A stretch of 64,000 bases of DNA from [Clostridium] celerecrescens 18A (GCF_002797975.1 NZ_PGET01000001.1:682001-746000), one strand, 5' to 3'; positions 24,410 to 33,922 are shown, counted from the stretch's first letter. The notes: generated from the sequence alone by a model not told the origin. Program-made: numbers and translations.

Positions 24410-25609
24410 TTAATAATTTAAAATATGGCCCATTTTTTCCTGCTTGGTTTTTAGATAAAACAGATCATTTGCGTTAGCATCCATCTGGATGGGAATTCTC
24501 TCTGTTATCTCTATCCCAAAGCCAGAAAGCTGATAGACTTTGTCCGGGTTGTTCGTGAGCAGGCGCAATGTTCTGACTCCAAGGTCACGCAGAATCTGCG
24601 CACCGATAAAATACTCCCGCATATCCCCGTCAAAACCAAGGGCGAGATTCGCTTCCAGAGTATCCATACCCTTATCCTGAAGGGCATAGGCACGCAGTTT
24701 ATTGATCAGTCCAATACCGCGGCCTTCCTGACGCATATAAAGCAGAATTCCGCGGCCTTCCTTCTCTATTTGTGTCATTGCTGCCGCAAACTGCTGGCCG
24801 CAATCACAGCGCTCAGAGCCGAACGCGTCGCCGGTAAGGCATTCGGAATGGACACGGCATAAAAGATTTTGGCCGTCACCGATCTCACCTTTTACTAATG
24901 CCACATGATGCTCCCCGTTTAGCTTATTGATGTACCCATAAACCTTGAAATCACCATATTTTGTCGGAAGATCGGCGCAGGTAGCCTGTTCAACAAGCTT
25001 ATCTTTTCTTTTGCGGTACTCCTGTAAGGCTTTTATGGTAATTATTTTTAGTCCCCACTTTTCTGCCAGTGTTATTAATTCCGGTGTGCGCATCATGGTT
25101 CCGTCCTCCTGCATGATTTCGCAGCACAGACCGCATTCCTTTAATCCTGCCAGACGCATGAGATCCACCGTAGCTTCGGTATGCCCGTTTCGTTCCAGGA
25201 CGCCATTTTTTCTTGCCAGAAGAGGGAACATATGACCGGGCCGCCGGAAATCTTCCGGTCTTGCGTTGTCCTCCACGCATTTCATGGCAGTAAGACTGCG
25301 TTCTGCTGCTGAAATTCCGGTGGTGGTATCGACATGATCAATGGATACAGTAAAGGCAGTTTCGTGGTTATCATTATTATCAGAGACCATCTGAGGGAGT
25401 TTCAGCTTTTTACATAACTCCGTGCTCATTGGCATACAAATGAGACCTTTGCCATGGATTGCCATAAAATTCACTTGTTCCGTGGTAGCAAACTCAGCGG
25501 CACAAATTAAATCTCCCTCGTTTTCCCGGTCTTCATCGTCTGTCACCAGAACAATTTTTCCTTGCCGCAGTTCATCCAGTGCTTCTTCTATGGTGTTAAA
25601 TTGAACCAT
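24410..25609 (-). CDS. ribBA: bifunctional DHBP synthase / GTP cyclohydrolase II
   Basis: 399 residues. Residues 1-200 are 3,4-dihydroxy-2-butanone-4-phosphate synthase ([46 protein letters not shown]). Residues about 205-399 are GTP cyclohydrolase II ([19 protein letters not shown] with three zinc cysteines, [28 protein letters not shown]). It supplies both precursors of lumazine from ribulose 5-phosphate and GTP. All catalytic motifs look intact. Second-last gene of the operon. Confidence 0.95.
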   Translation of the reverse strand: MVQFNTIEEALDELRQGKIVLVTDDEDRENEGDLICAAEFATTEQVNFMAIHGKGLICMPMSTELCKKLKLPQMVSDNNDNHETAFTVSIDHVDTTTGISAAERSLTAMKCVEDNARPEDFRRPGHMFPLLARKNGVLERNGHTEATVDLMRLAGLKECGLCCEIMQEDGTMMRTPELITLAEKWGLKIITIKALQEYRKRKDKLVEQATCADLPTKYGDFKVYGYINKLNGEHHVALVKGEIGDGQNLLCRVHSECLTGDAFGSERCDCGQQFAAAMTQIEKEGRGILLYMRQEGRGIGLINKLRAYALQDKGMDTLEANLALGFDGDMREYFIGAQILRDLGVRTLRLLTNNPDKVYQLSGFGIEITERIPIQMDANANDLFYLKTKQEKMGHILNY

Positions 25610-25620
25610 TTTAATTCCTC

Positions 25621-26259
25621 CTAAAATCCATATTTTGTTAGAAAGTCGGTGGTGATATTATGTTTGGATTGCTGAATGCCCGTCAAACGTTCCACATATT
25701 TACCGATACAGTCGTTCTCAAGATTGACCGTATCACCAACGCGTCTGTTTGACAACGTAGTTATTGATGCTGTATGGGGTATGATAGAAACGCGGAAGCA
25801 GTCCCTTCCTACGTTTGCTACGGTAAGGCTGATTCCATCGATCGCAACAGATCCCTTTTCAATGATGTACCGCAGAATGCCAGGGGGTGTTTTGATCGTA
25901 TACCAAACAGCATTATCGTCTTTTTGAATGGCAGAAACTGTTCCGGTACCATCGATATGGCCTGAAACAATATGCCCCCCAAATCTTCCGTTTGCAGGCA
26001 TTGCACGTTCCAGATTGACAAGGCTGCCTGTTGGCAGACTCCCAAGAGAGGAGCGGTTAAAGGTTTCGTGCATAACGTCGGCAGTAAATCCGCTCCGAGA
26101 AAATGCCGTAACCGTGAGACACACACCGTTCACAGCAATACTATCCCCAATGCGGACATCCTGCATGATTATCTTTGCCTGAACAGAGATAGAAGAGGAC
26201 TCTGCGCCTTTGCGGACGGTCTGTATTCTGCCGATTTCTTCTATGATTCCTGTGAACAC
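25621..26259 (-). CDS. ribE: riboflavin synthase alpha chain
   Basis: 212 residues with the internal duplication of lumazine-binding barrels: N-terminal [28 protein letters not shown] and [15 protein letters not shown] in the first half, and [12 protein letters not shown] plus [10 protein letters not shown] in the second. The start overlaps the end of ribD by 19 bases, implying coupled translation. It dismutates two lumazines to riboflavin as a trimer. Confidence 0.95.
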   Translation of the reverse strand: MFTGIIEEIGRIQTVRKGAESSSISVQAKIIMQDVRIGDSIAVNGVCLTVTAFSRSGFTADVMHETFNRSSLGSLPTGSLVNLERAMPANGRFGGHIVSGHIDGTGTVSAIQKDDNAVWYTIKTPPGILRYIIEKGSVAIDGISLTVANVGRDCFRVSIIPHTASITTLSNRRVGDTVNLENDCIGKYVERLTGIQQSKHNITTDFLTKYGF

Positions 26260-27341
26260 CTGATTACCTCGCTTTCCAATAAAATATCCTCCTCAAACCA
26301 TGAGATGGCCGGCCTGCTTAAATGAAACGCCTGGTCCGGGCTGTCTATTCCAAGGCCCATTACCGGGGTTTTCCCGCTGCCGCCAAACAGCTTAGGGGCA
26401 ATGTAGGTCTGTACTTTGTTGACGATTCCGCATTGCAGGGCAGACCAGTTTAAAGTACCGCCTCCTTCCAGTAATACACTGTCAATTTTTCTTTCACCCA
26501 GAGCTGTCATAAGGCAGTTTAGATCAATATGCCCTTCTTTTTTAGGAAGTACCAAAATGTTACAGCCTGCTTCCAGATACGGCCGATGCTTGTCAGGATC
26601 TGTATTTGCCGTAGCAAGGAGGGTGGCGGTTATGCCTGCTGTAGTAACAAGCTTTGCGCTTAAGGGCGTTTTTAGATGGGTGTCACAGATAATGCGGAGC
26701 GGGTTTCTGCTGTTTCCCAACCGGCAGGTCAACAGCGGATCATCTGCAAGGACGGTGCCAATTCCTGCCATAATAGCAGAATAACGGTGCCTGTCTTCAT
26801 GAACACGATGCCGTGCTGCTTCACCGGTGATCCATTGGGATTTACCAGTGCGAGTCGCAATCTTCCCATCCAGTGTCATGGCGTACTTCATGACCACATA
26901 GGGTGTTTTGTTTTGGATGTAGTGAAAGAAGCTTTGGTTGAGAGCGTCACATTCGTCTTTTAAAATTCCTTTTAAGACTTCAATTCCACTGGAACGCAAC
27001 AGCTCAATGCCTTTTCCCCCTACCAGCGGGTTCGGGTCACACGAGCCGATTACCACACGGCGGATACCACTTTCCAGGATCGCGTCGGTGCAGGGGGGTG
27101 TTTTTCCAGTATGGCAACAAGGCTCCAGAGTCACATACATGGTTGCCCCCGCCGGCGACGTTACGCAGCTGGCCAGGGCATTGCGTTCCGCATGGAGGCC
27201 CCCGTACTTCTTGTGATATCCCTGACCAATCATCTTACCGTCCTTCACAATCACCGCCCCTACCATGGGATTTGGATTTGTCCAACCACATCCTTTCTTT
27301 GCAAGCTGTAAAGCTAATCGCATGTATTCCGTATCAGTCAT
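26241..27341 (-). CDS. ribD: bifunctional riboflavin deaminase/reductase
   Basis: About 366 residues. The deaminase domain has the zinc motifs HAERNAL and PCCHTGKTPPC; the reductase domain contains YAMTLDGKIATRTGKSQWI and LLEGGGTLNWS. It performs steps two and three of riboflavin synthesis. The start at 27341 is selected because GGAGGTGTTGT precedes it; the frame stays open upstream but across a hairpin. First gene of the operon and directly downstream of the FMN riboswitch. Confidence 0.95.
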   Translation of the reverse strand: MTDTEYMRLALQLAKKGCGWTNPNPMVGAVIVKDGKMIGQGYHKKYGGLHAERNALASCVTSPAGATMYVTLEPCCHTGKTPPCTDAILESGIRRVVIGSCDPNPLVGGKGIELLRSSGIEVLKGILKDECDALNQSFFHYIQNKTPYVVMKYAMTLDGKIATRTGKSQWITGEAARHRVHEDRHRYSAIMAGIGTVLADDPLLTCRLGNSRNPLRIICDTHLKTPLSAKLVTTAGITATLLATANTDPDKHRPYLEAGCNILVLPKKEGHIDLNCLMTALGERKIDSVLLEGGGTLNWSALQCGIVNKVQTYIAPKLFGGSGKTPVMGLGIDSPDQAFHLSRPAISWFEEDILLESEVIRCSQES

Positions 27342-27360
27342 ACAACACCTCCAAAAAATT

Positions 27361-27392
27361 AAATGCCTTGAACAAAGTCGTTCAAGGCATTT
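27361..27392 (-). terminator. second terminator-like hairpin just before the ribD ribosome binding site
   Basis: On the minus strand AAATGCCTTGAAC and GTTCAAGGCATTT form a perfect 13-bp stem with a 6-base loop (27361-27373 / 27380-27392), followed at once by AATTTTTT and then the SD. It looks like an intrinsic terminator lying within 20 bases of the start codon, after the normal riboswitch terminator. Confidence 0.65.
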
Positions 27393-27427
27393 AAAAATCA
27401 CGGGTACAGAAGGGTATATGCTGCAAT

Positions 27428-27462
27428 AAAAAAACTCTGGAATAAATAAAAAAATTCCAGAG
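27428..27462 (-). terminator. riboswitch-associated intrinsic terminator
   Basis: On the minus strand CTCTGGAAT (27462-27454) and ATTCCAGAG (27443-27435) pair and are followed by seven T. It lies about 40 bases downstream of the FMN aptamer, in the expected place for ligand-controlled termination. Confidence 0.85.
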
Positions 27463-27500
27463 CAAATTTACATATACACAGAGATACTGTGACTTATCAT

Positions 27501-27606
27501 CTTCTTTTATCCAGACTATACTGTCGGCTTCGGAATTACACCGAATCATGCCTTGCGGCTCGTGGGCTTTACCACCGGTAGGGAATCGAACCCTGCCCTG
27601 AAGAAA
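27501..27606 (-). promoter_or_regulatory. FMN riboswitch (RFN element)
   Basis: Read on the minus strand the conserved RFN blocks appear in order: CAGGGCAGGGTTCGATTCCC, ACCGGTGGTAAAGCCC, CGAGCCGCAAGGC, ATTCGGTGTAATTCCG and AAGCCGACAGTATAGTCTGG, closing with AAGAAG. It senses FMN and here precedes an intrinsic terminator and the riboflavin genes, so FMN should switch the operon off by premature termination. Confidence 0.95.
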
Positions 27607-27622
27607 TTATTCAATTAAAATT

Positions 27623-27650
27623 ATTATACTATGTGTTTTTCATTTGTCAA
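27623..27650 (-). promoter_or_regulatory. riboflavin operon promoter
   Basis: On the minus strand TTGACA (27650-27645), 16-bp spacer, TATAAT (27628-27623), a few bases before the FMN riboswitch. Confidence 0.85.
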
Positions 27651-27829
27651 CAAGAATTATTCTGTTTTTGCACAATTCAAAAGGGAATAGTCACTCTCTA
27701 AGACGAAGTAGATACGTTTCTAAGCTGCTGGCAGCGTTAGAATGTTGACACCAACCAGTATGTCTGCTTTAATTGTATTGTGAACTGGCTATTATTCAAG
27801 TACGCACATAGATGTTCAATACTGGTTTA

Positions 27830-27842
27830 AGGTATAGTACCT
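27830..27842 (+). promoter_or_regulatory. dyad upstream of hxlR
   Basis: AGGTATAGTACCT is a 13-bp palindrome about 20 bases before the hxlR start, overlapping a likely -10 region. It is probably an autoregulatory site. Confidence 0.5.
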
Positions 27843-27860
27843 ATAAAAAGGAGATAGTGA

Positions 27861-28217
27861 ATGAGTTTTTCGTGTATTTCAAAAGCTGAAGATTTGGAGA
27901 ATACAGGATTTAGTTATACCTTATCTCTGATCAACGGAAAATATAAAATGGTAATATTATATTGTTTGAAGGAGTTTGAAGTAGTAAGATATAATGAAAT
28001 GAGGAAGTATATCAAAACGATCTCATATAAAACTTTGAGTACAATGCTGAAAGAATTAGAAGCTGACGGGCTTGTCCATCGGGAGGAATATCCACAAATT
28101 CCGCCTAAGGTTGAATATAGCTTAACCGAACGGGGAAAATCCCTGATTCCAATTCTTGATATCATGTGTGAATGGGGCAATACCAACCGTACAACGCAAC
28201 AAGGAACATTTGGTTGA
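27861..28217 (+). CDS. HxlR-family transcriptional regulator
   Basis: 118 residues: FSYTLSLINGKYKMVILYCL is the family opening, followed by RYNEMRKYIKTISYKTLSTMLKELEADGLVHREEYPQIPPKVEYSLTERG, read across recognition helix and wing. HxlR proteins sense aldehydes, quinones or oxidants. The usual N-terminal Cys-Pro sensor is replaced by FSCISK, with a single Cys at residue 5. SD AAAAGGAG precedes ATG 27861. The next gene is a broken acetyltransferase, so its target is unclear. Confidence 0.88.
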   Translation: MSFSCISKAEDLENTGFSYTLSLINGKYKMVILYCLKEFEVVRYNEMRKYIKTISYKTLSTMLKELEADGLVHREEYPQIPPKVEYSLTERGKSLIPILDIMCEWGNTNRTTQQGTFG

Positions 28218-28265
28218 TTTCAATTAAGAACTTAAAATAGTTTCAATTTCTGGGGAGGGACGAGT

Positions 28266-28529
28266 GTGGACATACAATTTAGAAAAGGAACGGAAGAATA
28301 TTTAGATAGTTGTATAAAAGCGATGGAACATTCATCAATTTGTACGGCTTATTTTCTGATAGGAAAGAAATTACTGGAGTTTATAGAAAATATACTTTTT
28401 AAAAGAAGAGATATATTCTTATTGGTTGGTGATTACAATCCAGATGCAAAGATTTTTTATGAGAAATTGGGATATAAGTACCTGGCAACAATTCCAAGCC
28501 TTTATCGTAGTGGAATGACGAATTTTTAA
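28266..28529 (+). pseudogene. GNAT acetyltransferase with central deletion
   Basis: The 87-residue frame joins an N-terminal GNAT piece (MDIQFRKGTEEYLDSCIKAM) to a C-terminal piece (DIFLLVGDYNPDAKIFYEKL, then GYKYLATIPSLYRSGM). The acetyl-CoA-binding core between them (about 50 residues) is missing. GTG 28266 has a good GGGGAGGGA SD, so a short product may be made but should be inactive. Confidence 0.65.
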
Positions 28530-28714
28530 TGATGAAGGTATATGAAGGGGGAGAGTAATTCAGGCACAATCTCATGACATGTGGAAGCTGTAACGCTCTG
28601 TATTTATAGATTATAATGGTAAAGGTTCAGTGGCTTTAGGTCCGGCTTGCTTAAGAAGGTTAATTGTTTATAATTTCAGCTTAGAACTTCAACATGAAGG
28701 TGGGGAGCAATAAA

Positions 28715-29890
28715 ATGAGTTTAGACTTCAGCATCAGAACTCTTATATTTACAATTGTTTTAGGACATCTTTTTTCCGGAATATTAGGTATCGCCTACAT
28801 GATTCAGCATAAAAAGGATTCTTCTTTGTATATCTTTTTATTTGCAAGACTGTTTGATACAATTGCATGGGTTCTTCTTGGGTTACGGGACGATATTAAT
28901 TTATTTATTTCAATATCCCTTGGTAATTCCTTTTTAATTATTGCTCATACCACGCAGATTATTGCGTTCTTGATTATAAAGAAACGCTGTAACAAATTGG
29001 TAAAACGGGTATATGTTATTGCTTCCGCCATTGCTATTTTGGTGATCCATTTAGCCATATTGCTGCAATATGTGGAGGGTGTGCGGATCTCAATTATGTC
29101 CATCAGTATGATTATCCTTTGGTGCTATCCCATCTATGTATTTTTAATGGATAAAAATTCATCGGTTTTACAAAAGACAGTTGCCTTTATTTATTTAGCA
29201 GGATTTATTTTACTAATTCTAAGAGCTTATATGGGAATCAGTTTAAGTGAATCCGTTTCTTTGATGTCAAATAATATATACAATGTTTTGTTTTTCATTT
29301 GCTTATATCTGATTATGCTGATCGGGAATATTGGTTTTATCCTTATGGCAAAGGAAAAGTCGGATATGGAATTGACTAAGGTCGCTACATATGACGAACT
29401 GACGGATATATTCAACCGAAGAGCATTTTTACTGCGGGCAAAAGAGAACATCTCATTATTTTCAAGAAGAAATGAGCCTATTTCATTCTTTCTTATTGAC
29501 CTGGATAATTTTAAAAAGATCAATGATGTTTATGGCCATTTTGCAGGAGATATGGTACTAAAAGATTTTGCAGTGAAAATAAAAAATCAATTAAGGGATT
29601 ATGATCTGTTTGGCAGAATTGGCGGCGAAGAGTTTACAGTACTGCTTCCTGGAACGAATGAAAGGGAGGCTTTTGAGGTTGCGGAAAGATTGAGAAGGAT
29701 TGCAGAGAAAGCTTCTGTCAACGTTGGCAGAGATCATATTATAAAATATACGATAAGTATAGGGATCGTCACCGTTATTCCAGATGAACACACATCTATA
29801 AACACACTGTATAAAATAAGTGATGATGCTTTGTATGCGGCAAAAAGGAATGGACGGAATCGGATTGAAGTAGTTAAATCAAGCCCATAG
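28715..29890 (+). CDS. membrane-bound diguanylate cyclase (GGDEF)
   Basis: About 391 residues. The first 220 form six to seven membrane helices without a recognised sensor family. The GGDEF domain starts near residue 225 (ATYDELTDIFNRRAFLLRA). The active-site loop is GGEEF (about 302-306), and RDYD five residues before it is an RxxD inhibitory site, so product feedback by c-di-GMP is expected. It makes c-di-GMP from two GTP. ATG 28715 is chosen over 28694 because GGTGGGGAG lies before it. No c-di-GMP riboswitch or EAL gene was seen nearby. Confidence 0.9.
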   Translation: MSLDFSIRTLIFTIVLGHLFSGILGIAYMIQHKKDSSLYIFLFARLFDTIAWVLLGLRDDINLFISISLGNSFLIIAHTTQIIAFLIIKKRCNKLVKRVYVIASAIAILVIHLAILLQYVEGVRISIMSISMIILWCYPIYVFLMDKNSSVLQKTVAFIYLAGFILLILRAYMGISLSESVSLMSNNIYNVLFFICLYLIMLIGNIGFILMAKEKSDMELTKVATYDELTDIFNRRAFLLRAKENISLFSRRNEPISFFLIDLDNFKKINDVYGHFAGDMVLKDFAVKIKNQLRDYDLFGRIGGEEFTVLLPGTNEREAFEVAERLRRIAEKASVNVGRDHIIKYTISIGIVTVIPDEHTSINTLYKISDDALYAAKRNGRNRIEVVKSSP

Positions 29891-29949
29891 TCCTGTTGCA
29901 ATGCCGGAGTACCTGATAGATAGAACTATATGCTAAAGGAGTAGAACGA

Positions 29950-30249
29950 TTGAACAATTGGGCACATGCAGCAGCGCACGGCGCAGATGTAATGGATGAG
30001 TTGGTACAATGCCGTGAATGTAACGTGGATATAATTAAAGAAATTTTAAATGCCTTTAAGAAGATTTTGCATAATGGAAAATATATTTTTCATACAGAAG
30101 AAGACGAGCGTATCTGCCGTGTTGTTTTTAGAATCAAGACTATGCACTACGACAGTACATTGGGTCTTATAAATGTAATATTCAATGCAGAAGAAAAACT
30201 AAACCGCTTTCTTAAAACAGATAGGGAATTAGTAGAAAATCAACTTTAA
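29950..30249 (+). CDS. short DUF2785-like protein, possibly a 5'-truncated gene
   Basis: 99 residues beginning WAHAAAHGADVMDELVQC, which resembles the GWxHxxAHGAD block found in the middle of DUF2785 proteins. It continues FKKILHNGKYIFHTEEDERI. Full members are near 200 residues or longer, so the N-terminal half appears to be missing. A TTG start with GGAG upstream allows expression of the short form. A terminator follows. I give it as CDS because it is open and has a ribosome binding site. Confidence 0.5.
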   Translation: MNNWAHAAAHGADVMDELVQCRECNVDIIKEILNAFKKILHNGKYIFHTEEDERICRVVFRIKTMHYDSTLGLINVIFNAEEKLNRFLKTDRELVENQL

Positions 30250-30252
30250 AAG

Positions 30253-30289
30253 CTTCACTGACAGTAGTTGTCAGTGAAGTTGTTTTATT
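30253..30289 (+). terminator. intrinsic terminator
   Basis: CTTCACTGACA (30253-30263) and TGTCAGTGAAG (30269-30279) form an 11-bp stem with a 5-base loop, followed by TTGTTTTATT. Confidence 0.85.
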
Positions 30290-30365
30290 ATAAAGATAAT
30301 ATCGTTTCTTCTCGCGGCTGATTATTCGATCCGCGTCTGGAAATTAAAAAATGGAGGATGTGTAT

Positions 30366-30998
30366 ATGAATAAAAACGTTGTATATCTTTATGTTTTTGA
30401 CACAATGGCTGATTGGGAAATAGGTTATTTAACTGCGGAACTGAATTCCGGAAGATATTATAAGAAAGGCTCAGCCCCGTTAAAGGTTGTTACGGTCGGA
30501 ATGAATAAGACTCCTGTTATCACAATGGGAGGCCTAAAAATAATACCGGATATTGAACTTGATGAGTGTACCATGGAAAATGCAGATGCCTTAATTTTAC
30601 CTGGCGGAAACACATGGACAGAACGGGTTCACGATCCCATATTATCGATGGCAGAGCAGTTTTTAAAGGAAGGTATTATTGTGGCAGCTATTTGCGGTTC
30701 TACAATAGGACTTGCCCGGAAAGGATTGCTGGATCTAAATCTTCATACAAGCAATGACTTGGGATATCTTAAGATGATCTGCCCAGGATATGTCGGAGAA
30801 CAGTACTATCAGCAGGAACCTGCCGTAACTGACGGGAACTTGATAACTGCTTCTGGAATAGCTCCCCTGGATTTTTCTTTCCATGTCCTGAAAGCTCTGG
30901 ATGTATTTTCAGTAAAAACATTAGATCACTGGTATAATCTTTACAGGACACAGAAAGCGGAATATTTTTATGAGTTGATGAATTCAATCCAATCATGA
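30366..30998 (+). CDS. DJ-1/PfpI family protein
   Basis: About 210 residues of the class I glutamine-amidotransferase-like fold: VYLYVFDTMADWEIGYLTAEL, ITMGGLKIIPDIELD, ALILPGGNTW and the nucleophile elbow VAAICGSTIGLARKGLLD with Cys. ATG 30366 has GGAGG at 30353-30357. Members of this clade are chaperone-, protease- or glyoxalase-like; the exact role is unknown. It ends before a bidirectional hairpin. Confidence 0.88.
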   Translation: MNKNVVYLYVFDTMADWEIGYLTAELNSGRYYKKGSAPLKVVTVGMNKTPVITMGGLKIIPDIELDECTMENADALILPGGNTWTERVHDPILSMAEQFLKEGIIVAAICGSTIGLARKGLLDLNLHTSNDLGYLKMICPGYVGEQYYQQEPAVTDGNLITASGIAPLDFSFHVLKALDVFSVKTLDHWYNLYRTQKAEYFYELMNSIQS

Positions 30999-31094
30999 GT
31001 TGGGCGTCCAGTGAGCCTGCTTGAAGTGGATGGAATTGCAGTCGTTGAGGATAATGACTAAAAAGGCGACAACACAGAGATTCAGAATACGAAA

Positions 31095-31116
31095 ACCGGC
31101 AGGTTTTCCTGCCGGT
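31095..31116. terminator. bidirectional hairpin between convergent genes
   Basis: ACCGGCAGG (31095-31103) and CCTGCCGGT (31108-31116) enclose a TTTT loop; ATTTCT follows on plus and TTTTCG on minus. Confidence 0.75.
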
Positions 31117-31146
31117 ATTTCTCATGTCTGTTAGACGGATTCAAAC

Positions 31147-32307
31147 TCATTCGCCCCAATAGGTAAGTGCGATCCTCTGCCCCTGATCAATTTTTGCCCA
31201 TTGTTCTTCTTCCGTCAGCTCGTTGCCGCCATCACAGGAAGCAAATCCGCACTGGTGAGAGAGGAGCAGACGGTCTTTTGGGATGATCTCAGATGCCTCG
31301 TTTAGAAACCGGATCACACGGGCTTCGTCATCCAGCGTATTGGTTTTTGATGACAATAAGCCCAGAACAATCTCTGTATCTGGCTTATCCTGAAAGACTT
31401 TTAGTGCCTCAAGGGATCCCGCACGGTCGTCATCCCATTCCAGAAAATAACGGTCATATTTTAACTGTTTTAAAAACAGGTTGGCAATCTTTTCGTAGGA
31501 GCCGCCGCCCATATTCCGTGAATCGTAGTTGCCGCGGCAGTTGTGGGTCCACATAGCAAGCCCCAGGCTGTGGCTGAAATCAATCACTGTATTATTGATT
31601 TCGATAAATTCAGCCGCAAGTGCCTTGACCTCCTCCTGGTTGATATGTTCGCCCGTATATGGGGAATTGGGATTATCGTCTGCAAAAAGCTCCCAAAGGC
31701 AGTCATCAAACTGCAGAATTTTTCCGCCGGCAGCAGCGTAATCCTCCACAAATTCTATGTACGCCTTGGTAAGCCCTGCTTTCAGCTCCTGCGGGTTATT
31801 GTAAATAGAGCCGTTTCCGCCGAGGTTATCTGACCATAACAGTTCTCCAAAAATATGGGAGGGGGAGGGGATACAAAGCTTTGTTTCCTTTTCCCCGGCG
31901 ATGGACTTAAGCTGCTCAAAGACTTTGATGAAATGGTGATTCCTGCCGCTCAGCGGTTCCGTGATCTTAAGGCCGATGTCCCGGCGGGTTTCGTATTTCC
32001 GGGTATCATCTTTGTCACGGAAAAAGTAACCATGTTCCGCTATGTAACGACTGACGCCGTGAAAACCCCAGACAAAGTCCAGATGCCACATGGACTTGGA
32101 ATACTCGCCATCGGTAATGACGGTTAATCCATGTTCGATTTGTTTTGCGACGACATCTTTCGTGGACTCTGCTTCACACTGCTCATAGCCTTCAAAATCT
32201 TTGTAGAACGGGTAGGTAACATCATCCCGTATCTCAATCTGGTTCTTATATTTCAGCAATGCTGCCGGACGCAGCAGACTGCCTACTGTCTGGAATTTTA
32301 TGCTCAT
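31147..32307 (-). CDS. MetE-like cobalamin-independent methionine synthase family protein (YxjG/YxjH type)
   Basis: About 386 residues, matching the short single-barrel MetE-C-domain relatives rather than the 750-residue MetE. Motifs: TVGSLLRPAALL at the start, ITDGEYSKSMWHLDFVWG, LQFDDCLW, MWTHNCRGN (zinc His/Cys) and LLSHQCGFAS (zinc Cys). These proteins transfer methyl groups to thiols, some in sulfur salvage. The start at 32307 follows GGAGGATTTCCC. It is downstream of a LysR and a TetR gene on the same strand, so it is a probable LysR target. Confidence 0.85.
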   Translation of the reverse strand: MSIKFQTVGSLLRPAALLKYKNQIEIRDDVTYPFYKDFEGYEQCEAESTKDVVAKQIEHGLTVITDGEYSKSMWHLDFVWGFHGVSRYIAEHGYFFRDKDDTRKYETRRDIGLKITEPLSGRNHHFIKVFEQLKSIAGEKETKLCIPSPSHIFGELLWSDNLGGNGSIYNNPQELKAGLTKAYIEFVEDYAAAGGKILQFDDCLWELFADDNPNSPYTGEHINQEEVKALAAEFIEINNTVIDFSHSLGLAMWTHNCRGNYDSRNMGGGSYEKIANLFLKQLKYDRYFLEWDDDRAGSLEALKVFQDKPDTEIVLGLLSSKTNTLDDEARVIRFLNEASEIIPKDRLLLSHQCGFASCDGGNELTEEEQWAKIDQGQRIALTYWGE

Positions 32308-32413
32308 TGGGAAATCCTCCTTTATCTGGTATATCAATTTAGTAAGCTGATTGTACCATCCCAGGCGGACTTATTGGTAACATGAAAAAAATATGCCAAG
32401 TTATAGCATAAGG

Positions 32414-33343
32414 CTATAACTCATCTTTAATATCAATGCCATATTCGGCCACAACAGCTTTCAATTCCTCAAGGTACATTGCCGCCTGCCGTGACAACTG
32501 AATATCTTTGTGGGAAATCCAGCCAACCTCAATTGAATCGTTGACACAAAGAGGTACTGCCATGATATTATCCCCGTTTAAATCTGCGCTCACAATTCCT
32601 GTGGAAATTGTATAACCGTTAAGCCCGATCATAAGGTTAAAAATAGTAGCTCTGTCACCGACATGAATATCTTTTCTGGCGTATTCCGTGCTGAGTATTT
32701 CTTCTGAGAAATAAAAGGAGTTGTAATCCCCCTGCTCAAAGGACAACCGGGGGTAATCAGCCAGGTCTTCAAGGGTTACATAATTTTTCCTTGCAAGGGG
32801 ATTGGAGGTGCTTATAAAAACATGAGGTACGGCGGTAAAAAGCGGATGAAAGGTCAGATTGTGTTCCCGAAGCAGCTTTTCTAACACCTGACGATTAAAA
32901 TTGTTCATGTAGAGGATCCCCAGTTCGCTGCGCAGATTCTTCACATCCTCCACAATCTCAAAAGTCCTTGCTTCCCTCAGTGTGTACTCATATTCTTCTG
33001 CATCGGTTTTTTTCACCATATTAACAAATGCATTCACAGCAAAGGCATAGTGCTGGGTGGATATGGAGCACAGCCGCCGTGATGGTTTCTTATTCAGCCA
33101 CCGTTGTTCCAAGAGACTCGCCTGCTCCACGACCTGCCGGGCGTAGCCCAGAAACTCCGCTCCGTCAGTGGTTAAAGATATGCCTCTCGGAGTCCGGGTG
33201 AGAAGTTCGTGTCCGATTTCTGTTTCTAATTCACGAAGAGCGTTTGAAAGGCTTGGCTGGGCAATATACAATCCTTCGGCGGCTTTGTTGATGGAACCGC
33301 AGTTTGCCACTTCAATAAAATATTTTAACTGTTGTAATGTCAT
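32414..33343 (-). CDS. LysR-family transcriptional regulator
   Basis: 309 residues: N-terminal HTH (LKYFIEVANCGSINKAAEGL, AQPSLSNALRELETEIGHELL) then the periplasmic-binding-like co-inducer domain. GGAGGAAAAATAAG precedes the start. It lies between tetR and the MetE-like gene, all on the minus strand, with a 15-bp and an 106-bp gap; it may control methionine- or thiol-related expression (inference). Confidence 0.9.
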   Translation of the reverse strand: MTLQQLKYFIEVANCGSINKAAEGLYIAQPSLSNALRELETEIGHELLTRTPRGISLTTDGAEFLGYARQVVEQASLLEQRWLNKKPSRRLCSISTQHYAFAVNAFVNMVKKTDAEEYEYTLREARTFEIVEDVKNLRSELGILYMNNFNRQVLEKLLREHNLTFHPLFTAVPHVFISTSNPLARKNYVTLEDLADYPRLSFEQGDYNSFYFSEEILSTEYARKDIHVGDRATIFNLMIGLNGYTISTGIVSADLNGDNIMAVPLCVNDSIEVGWISHKDIQLSRQAAMYLEELKAVVAEYGIDIKDEL

Positions 33344-33358
33344 CTTATTTTTCCTCCC

Positions 33359-33922
33359 TTATACAACCGGCTCTATTACTGCCCAAAAATATTCCGCGAT
33401 TTCTTCCGGCAGCTGCTTCATATGATTTTTCAGCCACCACCGCACCAGATTAACAAAGCTCCCTGAAATATGATCGATGAGAAAGTCATCCGGTACAATG
33501 GTATTTTTACGGGTACTCCCACAAAATATGTGCAGCGTTACAAGCTCATGGAAGTATTGATGAAAGTAACGCTGGAACAGTTCCCCGTTTTCACAGGTCA
33601 AAAGGATAATCATCGTCCGCCCATGTTCTCTTAAGTGGTAGAGAATATGGGTCACAATCACCTTTGGATCGCCGGTCGCCATTGAAAAGTCATGAGTCGG
33701 TTCTGCCTCCGGCTTATGGGAGAAAACATGCTCAAACAGTTCCGCACACATCTCCCGCAAAAGATCGTCCTTTGTTGGAAAATGGGCATAAAAGGTGGTC
33801 CGGCCCACGTTGGCCTCATCAATGATTTCCTGCACGGTGATTTGCGAATAGCTGTTATGAATCAGCAGTTTGCTGAATGCATTAAAAATAGCTTCCCTGG
33901 TTTTTCTTTGTCGTCTGTCCAT
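33359..33922 (-). CDS. TetR/AcrR-family transcriptional regulator
   Basis: About 187 residues: RRQRKTREAIFNAFSKLLI, then YSQITVQEIIDEANVGRTTF and YAHFPTKDDLLREM form the TetR HTH. The C-terminal domain (ending LPEEIAEYFWAVIEPVV) resembles the TetR_C_8 type. The start at 33922 is preferred because GGAGAGG precedes it. First gene of a tetR-lysR-metE-like minus-strand cluster. Confidence 0.9.
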   Translation of the reverse strand: MDRRQRKTREAIFNAFSKLLIHNSYSQITVQEIIDEANVGRTTFYAHFPTKDDLLREMCAELFEHVFSHKPEAEPTHDFSMATGDPKVIVTHILYHLREHGRTMIILLTCENGELFQRYFHQYFHELVTLHIFCGSTRKNTIVPDDFLIDHISGSFVNLVRWWLKNHMKQLPEEIAEYFWAVIEPVV

